From positions 186,001-250,000 of the forward strand of contig NZ_CP019699.1 in assembly GCF_002005165.1 (NCBI RefSeq): DNA of 64,000 bases. The letters are read 5' to 3'. Of the stretch, positions 25,980 through 33,087 are shown piece by piece. A model generated the notes under the pieces. That model made no database searches. It saw only the letters and a list, made by a program, of their open reading frames with translations, and was not told the DNA's origin. Each line of letters starts with the position of its first letter. Within the stretch, counting starts at the first letter, position 1. A program made the position numbers and the translations under genes. The stretch is from Novibacillus thermophilus (GTDB lineage: Bacteria > Bacillota > Bacilli > Thermoactinomycetales > Novibacillaceae).

Positions 25980-26141
25980 GAATATGTTCTCTCCCATATG
26001 TGACATTTTCACTGACGCGTTACAATATGACAATATCACTGACGAACAACAGGGCTGTTACATTTTGGTTGACACAGCCGTTCCGCTCTGCTATGTTAGT
26101 AACCATCGACAGTGAAAGGGTGTCAGAACAACGATGATTTT

Positions 26142-26189
26142 CTAATCCTGTTTTTCGAAAAATGAACGGATTTTTCGGGACAGGATTAG
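26142..26189 (+). promoter_or_regulatory. Long hairpin in the leader of the MFS exporter gene
   Basis: Arms CTAATCCTG (26142) and CAGGATTAG (26181), with inner arms CGAAAAAT/ATTTTTCG, form an extended stem about 150 bases before the exporter start. Further down GGGAGG precedes an overlapping ATGTGA (26278), i.e. either a start-stop pair or a GTG-initiated 44-codon leader frame that overlaps the exporter start. Function unproven. Confidence 0.4.
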
Positions 26190-26335
26190 TGTGACGTTAT
26201 GTTGTAACAATGTTTGGCATGCTGATATGTCGAGGCACAAGCGTTACTCCTGTCCTGTTGGGAATGGGAGGTTTTTTATGTGAAAAATAGGCCTCTTAAC
26301 GTAGTTCTTGACCATGATCGGAGAGGAGAGAAACC

Positions 26336-27837
26336 GTGCACCAAGCACATGTTCACACGGAGACCGAAGGCGAGTCACGCCATATTCGAGTCGTACCGCT
26401 CATCGCCGTTTTAATGTCCGGCGCATTTGTCGCCATATTGAATGAAACGCTGCTCAACGTCGCCATAGCGCCGATTATGGAATCCTTCGGGGTGGCGGCG
26501 AGTACTGCCCAGTGGATCACGACGAGTTATTTACTCGTCGTGGCGGTTTTAGTACCGGTGAGTGCCTTTCTCATTCAACGGTTCACGACGAGGCAACTGT
26601 ATCTCACCTCGATGGCCTTATTCGGCATCGGGACTGTCATTGCCGGAACGGCCCCTGTCTTTTCTCTGTTGTTACTGGGGCGAGTCGTCCAGGCATCTGG
26701 TACCGGCATTTTGATCCCGTTGCTGACGAACGTCATTTTGGCCCTAATCCCTCCCGAGAGAAGGGGACGGGTGATGGGGATACTTGGTTTGGTCATGATG
26801 TTCGCTCCGGCCATCGGCCCGACCGTCTCCGGACTGATCGTGGACTATTTGTCGTGGCGATGGCTGTTTTATTTGGTCATTCCCGTCGCGATCGTTTCCA
26901 TTTTGTACGGAGTCGTCTCGTTAAAAAACGTCACAGAGCTCACGTATCCGAAAATTGACGTGTTTTCAATCGTGTTGTCAACGATTGGCTTTGGAGGCGT
27001 TGTGTTCGGGTTCAGTTCTGCCGGTGAAGGGGCGGGAAGCTGGACTGAACCAAGTGTGCTCGTCGCGTTAGCGGGAGGGTTCGTTTCCCTCTTTCTGTTC
27101 GTCATTCGACAAGTGAAACTGGAGACGCCGATGCTCGACATGCGGGCCCTTGCTTATCCGATGTTCAGCCTGGCGCTCATCGTGATGATGATTGTAATGA
27201 TGACGATGTTTGCGACGATGATCGTCATGCCTATGTACATGTTGAACGTTCTCGCCTTTAGCGCCGTGACCGTCGGCTTGGTCATGTTGCCGGGGGAATC
27301 ATTAACGGAGCCATCTCGCCGGTAATGGGGTACTTGTTCGATAAATTCGGACCCCGCTGGCTGCTCATTCCGGGGATCGTGATGATGACTCTCACGGTCT
27401 TCCTGTTCCGTTCGTTGGATCAGGGAGCCACTCCGGTTGCGATCGTCATCCTGCACACACTGTTAATGGTGTCAGTGGCGATGGTAATGATGCCGGCTCA
27501 GACAAACGGCTTGAATCAATTGCCGCCTTACCTGTATCCGCACGGCGCGGCCATTGCGAACACGCTCATGCAGGTGTCCGGCGCCGTCGGAACAGCGTTG
27601 TTTGTGACCATCATGACGATCGGCCAGCAACGTTACTTGGCCCGAGTCGATCGTCCGAGTGCAGCTGACGAAGTGGCCGCCCTTGCAGCAGGTGTGAAAC
27701 AGGCGTTTACGTTCGGTCTGATCCTGGCCGTCATTGCCTTCATTCTGGCTTTGTTTGTAAAGCGGGTGGCGGCGCCTCCGGACGAAGGCGAGAAACAGGG
27801 GGGCGAAAGTTCCCAAGGACATCCCAAAACCGTTTAA
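26336..27837 (+). pseudogene. DHA2-family MFS drug exporter (EmrB/QacA-like), split by a one-base frameshift
   Basis: A proton-driven multidrug exporter of about 500 residues in 14 membrane helices. The first part has the motif-A/B/C features of the family: MESFGVAASTAQWITTSYLL, GRVVQASGTGILIPLLTNVI and GLVMMFAPAIGPTVSGLIVD. The frame breaks at the G5 run 27292-27296, after VGLVMLPG; adding one G gives GLVMLPGGIINGAISPVMGY and joins the second part, MGYLFDKFGPRWLLI to the end. GTG 26336 follows GGAGAGGAGAG. It precedes an Erm-type methylase gene, consistent with a resistance locus. LmrB-like lincomycin export is one guess. Confidence 0.85.
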
Positions 27838-27939
27838 CCGGATAGGGTGTTCAAGCGTTCATGGGGACATCCGTTGACATAAGTAGTAGAAATGGGTTAA
27901 GTTTAGAGTAATCGTCACAGGGAGGGTTGGTTCCTCATA

Positions 27940-27996
27940 ATGGGTATTGCGTCTATCCGACTCAAAACTGAACACTATACCTCGCGAATTGCATAG
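27940..27996 (+). CDS. Candidate erm leader peptide (macrolide-sensing stall peptide)
   Basis: An 18-codon frame encoding MGIASIRLKTEHYTSRIA, too short for standard gene calling. It starts like the ErmC leader (MGIxSI...HY) and carries Arg-Leu-Lys, a match to the +X+ motif at which macrolide-bound ribosomes stall. GGGAGGG lies 13 bases upstream, rather far. The inverted repeat CTGAACACTAT/ATAGTGTTCAG (27968-28003) overlaps the coding region after the RLK codons, so a stalled ribosome would alter folding of the leader. Confidence 0.6.
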   Translation: MGIASIRLKTEHYTSRIA

Positions 27997-28084
27997 TGTT
28001 CAGTGCTCTGTCTGTGTGCAGAGTAAGCGGGATAGGTCTGCCCATTTTTGGAAAAACCGTATGTGGTCCTATACAAAGTGGACG

Positions 28085-28112
28085 AAGGAGGGCGATCTTG
28101 CCCTCCTTTTTT
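28085..28112 (+). terminator. First attenuator-like terminator in the erm leader
   Basis: Stem AAGGAGGGC/GCCCTCCTT with loop GATCTT, followed by T residues (six in a row counting the paired ones). It lies between the leader peptide and the methylase gene with no other gene before it, so it fits conditional termination. Confidence 0.7.
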
Positions 28113-28196
28113 GATCTTCAAAAAGCTGTATGGCGGAAATTGCACGACACGTCAACCCGTTCAGCCAAGAGAGGATAGCCTCATCTCCGTTTACTC

Positions 28197-28222
28197 AAAC
28201 ACAGGCAGGGCCTGTGTTTTTT
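28197..28222 (+). terminator. Second attenuator-like terminator, just before erm
   Basis: Perfect ten-pair stem AAACACAGGC/GCCTGTGTTT with the three-base loop AGG and a run of six T residues, ending 27 bases before the erm start codon. Confidence 0.75.
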
Positions 28223-28248
28223 AATAAAACGAAACGGAGGATGAGAGC

Positions 28249-29079
28249 ATGAACAAACAGAATAAACGCCATCGGCGGATTCGCAAATTTAAGGACGGGA
28301 CGAATTTTCCAGGACAGCACTTTATGCATCGGGGATTAGCCAAAAGGTTGGTGGAGATGGCGAAGATAAAACCGGAGGATCTCGTCCTCGACATCGGTGC
28401 CGGAACCGGGGCATTGACGCTTCCCTTGGCAGATAAGGCGGGGAAAGTACTGGCGATCGAAAATGACCCGGTTTTGGCAGAGAAGCTTCAGAGAAAGGTG
28501 GCAGAAAAACATAACGTCACCGTGATTCAACAAAGTATTTTAGACATGCGTTTGCCCCGGAGGCCGTTTTGTGTCGTGTCCAGTATACCGTACTCGATCA
28601 CGACTCCTATACTACGGAAGCTCCTGGATCAACCGGGCCCAGCGTTTCAATGGGCGGTACTCGTCGTTGAAAAAGGAGCGGCAAAGCGATTTACTGCGGT
28701 TCCGGTGACAGACCCCCGCATCATGACATGGAGAATGTGGTTCCACATCGAGAGGGGGCGAACGATACCCCCCCAACACTTTTCACCTCCGCCAGACGTG
28801 GAGTCATCTGTTTTAACCGTGCGAAGAAGGCATGAACCTGGGGTTTCCCTTCGCCACCGCGCCCGTTTTGCAGCTTTGGCAGCGTATTGCCTCAAAGATC
28901 CAGAACGGCCGATGGACGAGGCGTTAAAGGGCGTGTTTACGCCACGGCAAATAAAGCGGTTGGTTAAACAGCTGAAGATAGACCGATACGCACCGATCTA
29001 TTCTCTCAGTGAACGACAGTGGGAATTCGTTTTTCATACAATGCGTCAGTATGTGGAACCTTACCGTTGGCCGAAATAA
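28249..29079 (+). CDS. 23S rRNA adenine-N6-methyltransferase, Erm(D/K)-like
   Basis: Would dimethylate A2058 of 23S rRNA, giving macrolide-lincosamide-streptogramin B resistance. The 276-residue protein follows Erm(D) along its length: NFPGQHFMHRGLAK, the SAM loop LDIGAGTGALTLPLADKAGK, acidic LAIENDPVLAEKL, and a C-terminal RRHEPG...TPRQIKRLVKQLKI domain. Two usually invariant positions differ: QSI at 95-97 replaces (N/Q)DI, and SSIPY at 111-115 replaces SNIPY, so Asp and Asn are both Ser. Either the enzyme is divergent or its activity is reduced. GGAGG is eight bases upstream. The leader carries a stall peptide and two terminators, resembling transcriptional attenuation of ermK. Confidence 0.87.
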   Translation: MNKQNKRHRRIRKFKDGTNFPGQHFMHRGLAKRLVEMAKIKPEDLVLDIGAGTGALTLPLADKAGKVLAIENDPVLAEKLQRKVAEKHNVTVIQQSILDMRLPRRPFCVVSSIPYSITTPILRKLLDQPGPAFQWAVLVVEKGAAKRFTAVPVTDPRIMTWRMWFHIERGRTIPPQHFSPPPDVESSVLTVRRRHEPGVSLRHRARFAALAAYCLKDPERPMDEALKGVFTPRQIKRLVKQLKIDRYAPIYSLSERQWEFVFHTMRQYVEPYRWPK

Positions 29080-29213
29080 CATTGCCGTCAATCATTGTAA
29101 GCCATTGCCGACAAACCTCTAACAGAAAAAGATGTAGCCGGCTGAAGGAGAGCGAGACGTCCGCTACGTAAACTGACTGCCGAATCGGTTCCCGGACCGG
29201 TTCATCATGGCAG

Positions 29214-30950
29214 TCACCTTGCGTTTGTTTCTGAAAGACGTTCGTATTGAATGCGGTGGAGTCTGGCAAAAACGCCGCCTCGCTCCAACAACTCATCGTA
29301 ACTCCCTTGTTCGGCGATGCCGTCTTTTGTCACGACGATAATTCTGTCAGCGTTGCGAATCGTCGCCAAGCGATGGGCAATCACCAAGGTGGTGCGCTCT
29401 TCGGACAGTTCGTGCAGGGCAGCTTGAATCAACTTTTCCGATTCGGTATCTAAAGCGGACGTCGCTTCGTCCAGAATCAAAATCGGCGGGTTTTTCAGAA
29501 AGGTGCGGGCAATGGCAATCCGCTGTTTCTGGCCGCCGGACAGTTTCAGCCCTCTTTCGCCTACCTGGGTGTCATACCCATCCGGCAACGTGTCAATAAA
29601 CGACTCCAGATGGGCCCGTCTTGCGGCTTCACGTATTTCTTCCTCGGTGGCGTCCAACTTTCCGTAAGCGATGTTTTCGCGAATCGTTCCGGTAAACAGA
29701 AAAACGTCTTGTTGTACGATACCAATTTGCGACCGGAGGGAGCGTTTGGTGAGATCGCGTACGTCCATGTTGTCAATCGTAATCCTTCCCCGGTCTACAT
29801 CGTAAAAGCGGGGAATGAGGGAGCAAATGGTCGTCTTGCCGGCACCTGACGGGCCGACGAAAGCGACCGTTTCTCCGGCTTTTATTGAAAAATGAATGTC
29901 CTCTAAGACGGGATGATCTGGATCGTATTGGAAATAAACGTGTTCAAATCGAATATTCCCTTTAAGAGCCGGAGCGTCTATCGCGTGGTCACGGTCTTGC
30001 ACATCGGGTTCTTGGGCGAGCAGTTCGAGAAACCGCTTGAATCCGGCCATGCCTCGCGGGTACAGTTCCATCAATGCACTGATTTTGTCAACCGGTTTCA
30101 TTAACACATTGACGTACAGGACGAAACTGACTAGTTCACCGTACGACAATTCGTGGCGAAACGACAGCCAGGCGCCGACAACGAGTACGATGAGCGTCAC
30201 AAACCGCGTCATCATGTAGACGCTGGAAGTCGTGAAGGCCATCACTCGGTACCCTTTTAATTTCGCCTCGCGGAATTTCTTGTTGTCAGCGTCGAACCGT
30301 TTCTTTTCATACTCTTCATTTGTGAACGATTGGACGACCCGAATGCCGGACACACTGTCTTCGACACGGGAGTTAATGTCTGCAATTTTCGAATACATTA
30401 ACCGCCACGCTCGATGCATGCGGACATTGCAGTAGGTGATGACCCAGATGAGAAACGGTACGACTAAAAAGGTGACGAGGGCTAGCTTTACGTTGATCGT
30501 GAACATGATGCAGAACGTACCGACAAAGGTCATGACCGCAATGAAAAAATCTTCGGGTCCGTGGTGGGCGAGTTCCCCGATATCAAACAAGTCGTTGCTG
30601 ATCCTGCTCATAATGTTGCCAGTTTTCGTGTTGTCAAAAAATCGAAAGGATTGTTTTTGCACATGATAAAAAAGCTCCTGGCGCATGTCCGTTTCAATGT
30701 TGATGCCCAATTTGTGTCCGAGAAAGACGACGACGTACTGCAAGAAGGTACTCAGCGCATAGACGAAGAGCAATAAAACGCTGACCGTGACGATCATCGG
30801 CCAGTTCCCGCCTGGAAGCAAGCGGTCAATAAACCACTGCACTGCAACTGGAAAGGCGAGCTCGAGAACGGCGACTATGACGGCACTCATAAAGTCGATC
30901 ATAAATAGCCTTCGATGCGGTTGATAGTAGGAGAAAAAGCGCCGAATCAT
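29214..30950 (-). CDS. ABC multidrug/lipid exporter, fused membrane and ATPase domains (YwjA/MsbA-like)
   Basis: A 578-residue half-transporter with six N-terminal helices (residues about 15-310) and an ATPase domain. Walker A is VAFVGPSGAGKTTICSL, the Q loop IGIVQQDVFLF, signature LSGGQKQRIAIARTF, Walker B ILILDEATSALDTESE and switch TLVIAHRLATIRN. It works as a homodimer in the membrane, exporting drugs or lipids. It is convergent with the erm gene and followed in its own direction by no partner, so it is self-contained. Substrate unproven; location beside erm and MFS exporters suggests xenobiotic export. Confidence 0.9.
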   Translation of the reverse strand: MIRRFFSYYQPHRRLFMIDFMSAVIVAVLELAFPVAVQWFIDRLLPGGNWPMIVTVSVLLLFVYALSTFLQYVVVFLGHKLGINIETDMRQELFYHVQKQSFRFFDNTKTGNIMSRISNDLFDIGELAHHGPEDFFIAVMTFVGTFCIMFTINVKLALVTFLVVPFLIWVITYCNVRMHRAWRLMYSKIADINSRVEDSVSGIRVVQSFTNEEYEKKRFDADNKKFREAKLKGYRVMAFTTSSVYMMTRFVTLIVLVVGAWLSFRHELSYGELVSFVLYVNVLMKPVDKISALMELYPRGMAGFKRFLELLAQEPDVQDRDHAIDAPALKGNIRFEHVYFQYDPDHPVLEDIHFSIKAGETVAFVGPSGAGKTTICSLIPRFYDVDRGRITIDNMDVRDLTKRSLRSQIGIVQQDVFLFTGTIRENIAYGKLDATEEEIREAARRAHLESFIDTLPDGYDTQVGERGLKLSGGQKQRIAIARTFLKNPPILILDEATSALDTESEKLIQAALHELSEERTTLVIAHRLATIRNADRIIVVTKDGIAEQGSYDELLERGGVFARLHRIQYERLSETNAR

Positions 30951-31028
30951 GACAATCCCCTTTTGAACAGTGACATTTAATAGGATTATATCATCAATGG
31001 AGAAGTTGGGAAGGATTCGGCACGTCCA

Positions 31029-31928
31029 TTAAGAAAAGACAATGGTTTTGTTTTCATACGTCAGAATGCGGTCTTCAATGTGCCATCTGACGGCCCGAGC
31101 CAGGACGATGCGTTCGATGTACTTTCCGATTTGCTTCAAGTCTTCCACCTGGTCCCGATGGTTGACGCGCTGTACGTCTTGCTCGATAATCGGGCCTTCG
31201 TCTAACTCGTCGGTGACGTAGTGGGCCGTCGCCCCGATCAGTTTGACCCCTCTTTCGTAAGCGCGGGCGTAAGGATTGGCACCGACAAAAGCCGGCAAAA
31301 AAGAGTGGTGAATGTTAATGATCCGGTTCGGAAAGGCCGCCGTGAACTGGGGTGTCAAAATTTGCATGTATCTCGCCAACACGATGAGGTCGACACGATA
31401 CTTGCGGATCAGATCTTCTTGAGCACGTTCAACTTTCCGTTTGTTGTCAGCCGTCACGGGGAAATGGTAGAAAGGAATGCCCATTTCTTCGACGGTTTCC
31501 CGCAAGGTCGGGTGGTTGCTGGCGACAAAGGCCATCTCCACGTCTAAATTGCCAGACTTCCATTGCCAAAGGAGCTCCAGCAAACAGTGATCTTCTTTGG
31601 ACACGAAAATGGCGAGGCGCTTTTTTTGTCCAGCGTGCTCCACACGCCAGTCCATGTCGAACTTGCCGGCGATGTCGGAAAACGCCTGTTCCATACCTTC
31701 GGAATTGGAACGGTGAAAATCTGCTTCAATCCGCATGAAAAACATGCCGTTTTCCGGGTCTGTCGTGTGCTGATCCGACTGGACGATATTTCCGCCGTGT
31801 TCGTAAAGAAACTGGGAGACACTCGCGACAATCCCCGGTCGGTCCGGGCAAGAGATTAAGAGGCGCACCCGGTCTTTCGTACTGTTTTGCAGTGGTGCTT
31901 CAGTCGGTAACGTGTCAGTGTGTCTCAT
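31029..31928 (-). CDS. purU: Formyltetrahydrofolate deformylase
   Basis: Hydrolyses 10-formyl-THF to formate and THF, balancing the one-carbon pool. The 299-residue protein has an N-terminal ACT domain (VRLLISCPDRPGIVASVSQF, residues about 20-100) and the formyl-transferase-like catalytic domain with the hallmark NIHHSFLPAFVGANPYARAY and HYVTDELDEGPIIEQDV, including the catalytic His and Asp. ATG 31928 follows GGAGG by six bases. It stands alone behind a glycine riboswitch with a terminator, so it would be switched by intracellular glycine, the natural signal since glycine catabolism feeds one-carbon units into the same pool. Confidence 0.95.
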   Translation of the reverse strand: MRHTDTLPTEAPLQNSTKDRVRLLISCPDRPGIVASVSQFLYEHGGNIVQSDQHTTDPENGMFFMRIEADFHRSNSEGMEQAFSDIAGKFDMDWRVEHAGQKKRLAIFVSKEDHCLLELLWQWKSGNLDVEMAFVASNHPTLRETVEEMGIPFYHFPVTADNKRKVERAQEDLIRKYRVDLIVLARYMQILTPQFTAAFPNRIINIHHSFLPAFVGANPYARAYERGVKLIGATAHYVTDELDEGPIIEQDVQRVNHRDQVEDLKQIGKYIERIVLARAVRWHIEDRILTYENKTIVFS

Positions 31929-31954
31929 GAGATTCCTCCGTCTTCGTAGTCATG

Positions 31955-31985
31955 AAAAAAGCCGCGTCTTGTGGAAAGACACGGC
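31955..31985 (-). terminator. Expression-platform terminator of the purU riboswitch
   Basis: On the minus strand GCCGTGTCTT pairs with AAGACGCGGC (one G-U pair) around loop TCCAC, followed by six T residues, 27 bases before purU. A separate AACGGAT/ATCCGTT stem (31986-32019) lies between it and the aptamer. Confidence 0.85.
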
Positions 31986-32019
31986 AACGGATGAACATCC
32001 AAGAAGATTTCTATCCGTT

Positions 32020-32118
32020 CCCCTGTCCTTTTACCTGAGAGTTTCGCAATCCGCATCGTGCAGATTGGTTTGCCCCTTCGGTGGCCGCGAGCGGCTCTCT
32101 CCAGAGGTGCGTCCAGCA
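32020..32118 (-). ncRNA. Glycine riboswitch aptamer upstream of purU
   Basis: Minus-strand RNA with the conserved glycine-aptamer elements in order: GGACGCACCTCTGGAGAG, CACCGAAGGGGCAAACC, then AAACTCTCAGGTAAAAGGAC. These match the second aptamer of classical tandem glycine riboswitches. Only one full aptamer is visible, making it a singleton. It precedes a hairpin/T-run and purU, implying transcriptional control by glycine. Confidence 0.9.
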
Positions 32119-32322
32119 ACAGTTTTGATCCAGCTGCCTTCATCCGGCGGTTATTCAACTGTACGAACTACGGTGCTATTTTACTTCGTCATCGCTTCGC
32201 GTGTCAACATTTGCGAGGTGAGTCTTTCTTTTTGTCGGTCATTCAGGTGCAACGGTTGTTCATGTCTAGAGTTGGGTGCGTCATCAACCGCTATTTTTTC
32301 AAAAAAGTCATGAACAAAAAGG

Positions 32323-32370
32323 TTGCGTCGTACTATTCTATGGGCTACAATCAAACCAAACGGTCGGTTT
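32323..32370 (+). promoter_or_regulatory. Promoter and operator of the second TetR gene
   Basis: TTGCGT (32323) and TACAAT (32346) are 17 bases apart. Immediately downstream AAACCAAACGGTCGGTTT (32353-32370) is a palindrome (AAACC/GGTTT ends) placed to block transcription, so autorepression is likely. Confidence 0.6.
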
Positions 32371-32383
32371 AGAAGGTGGCGTT

Positions 32384-32968
32384 ATGGCGACATCGAAAGG
32401 ACAAAAAAAGCGCGACTTTATTTTGGAAAAAGCGAAAGAGCTCTTTATCCAAAAAGGTTATGCGGGGACCTCTATGGAAGATCTGGTGCAGTACAGCGGC
32501 GTCAGTAAAGGGAGTATATACTACCACTTTGACAGCAAAGAGGATTTGTTTTTGAACGTGATTGAAAAAGATACGAAAGAATGGTTGGCATCCTGGCGGG
32601 AAAAGGAAAGACGTTATACGTCGTTTGCGGAAAAGTTGTACGGAATTGCTGACCATTATGCGGAAGACTTCCATAACCCGCTCCAAAAAGTGGCAGAAGA
32701 GTTCATGTTTAGCCAACCGATTCAGACAGAACTGCTGGACCATGCGCTGATGACGATACGGACGAAGCGGGAAGAGTATGCCAACATTTTTCGGGACGCC
32801 ATTGAGGCCGGGGAGATCGAAGCGGGTTCCCCTGAAGAGCTGTCTTTCATATTTTCAGGGTTGATGGATGGGCTCAGTACACTGTATTACGTGAAGTCGC
32901 AGGACGAACTCAAATTACTGTACAAACAGGCGATTACGTATTTCTTGAAAGGAGTGATCCCGCGGTAA
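32384..32968 (+). CDS. TetR/AcrR family transcriptional regulator
   Basis: A 194-residue repressor from ATG 32384 (GAAGGTGG upstream). The DNA-binding domain is KKRDFILEKAKELFIQKGYA, TSMEDLVQYSGVSKGSIYYH and FDSKEDLFLNVI, very typical TetR sequence; the C-terminal domain is helical with no specific signature. It is convergent with the MFS exporter gene on the other strand. Operator-like palindromes lie both in its promoter and just past its stop codon. The exporter is the obvious target candidate, but no operator was seen at the exporter promoter. Confidence 0.88.
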   Translation: MATSKGQKKRDFILEKAKELFIQKGYAGTSMEDLVQYSGVSKGSIYYHFDSKEDLFLNVIEKDTKEWLASWREKERRYTSFAEKLYGIADHYAEDFHNPLQKVAEEFMFSQPIQTELLDHALMTIRTKREEYANIFRDAIEAGEIEAGSPEELSFIFSGLMDGLSTLYYVKSQDELKLLYKQAITYFLKGVIPR

Positions 32969-32984
32969 ATTTTTTGGTGTTACT

Positions 32985-33002
32985 AAACCGACTAGTCGGA
33001 TT
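32985..33002. promoter_or_regulatory. Orphan TetR-operator-like palindrome
   Basis: AAACCGACTAGTCGGATT, an almost perfect palindrome that shares the AAACC...GTCGG pattern with the site in the tetR promoter at 32353-32370. It lies 16 bases after the tetR stop and before the 3' end of the convergent exporter, with no obvious promoter. Confidence 0.5.
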
Positions 33003-33087
33003 TTGCATGGAGATTGACGGATGAACATCTTGTCACGATATCGAGCCTTTGTGTGTAAAACAGGTGGCATTTTTTGGTACGAATATT

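Larger units (their letters stand above)
24474..26051 (-). mobile_element. IS1202/ISNCY-like insertion sequence, complete, with 17-bp target duplication
   Basis: A 1578-bp element bounded by 5'-TGT...ACA-3' ends. Each end carries two copies of CGTCAGTGA-N3-TGTC, inverted relative to the other end. It is flanked by the perfect direct repeat GGGCTGTTACATTTTGG (24457-24473 and 26052-26068), read as the target duplication, which implies a recent insertion. One transposase gene fills most of it. Unusually long target duplications are known for IS1202-like elements. Confidence 0.85.

Noticed and set aside
27292-27296. Phase variation through the G tract in the MFS exporter
   Set aside because: Tracts of five are short for phase-variable switching, and the other tracts of six or seven in the window are not associated with surface antigens; sequencing error or rare mutation fits better.
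28130-28252. A 40-codon frame (MAEIARHVNPF...) ending in the erm start codon
   Set aside because: It lacks an SD and includes the second terminator; kept only as a possible coupling ORF, not as a gene.
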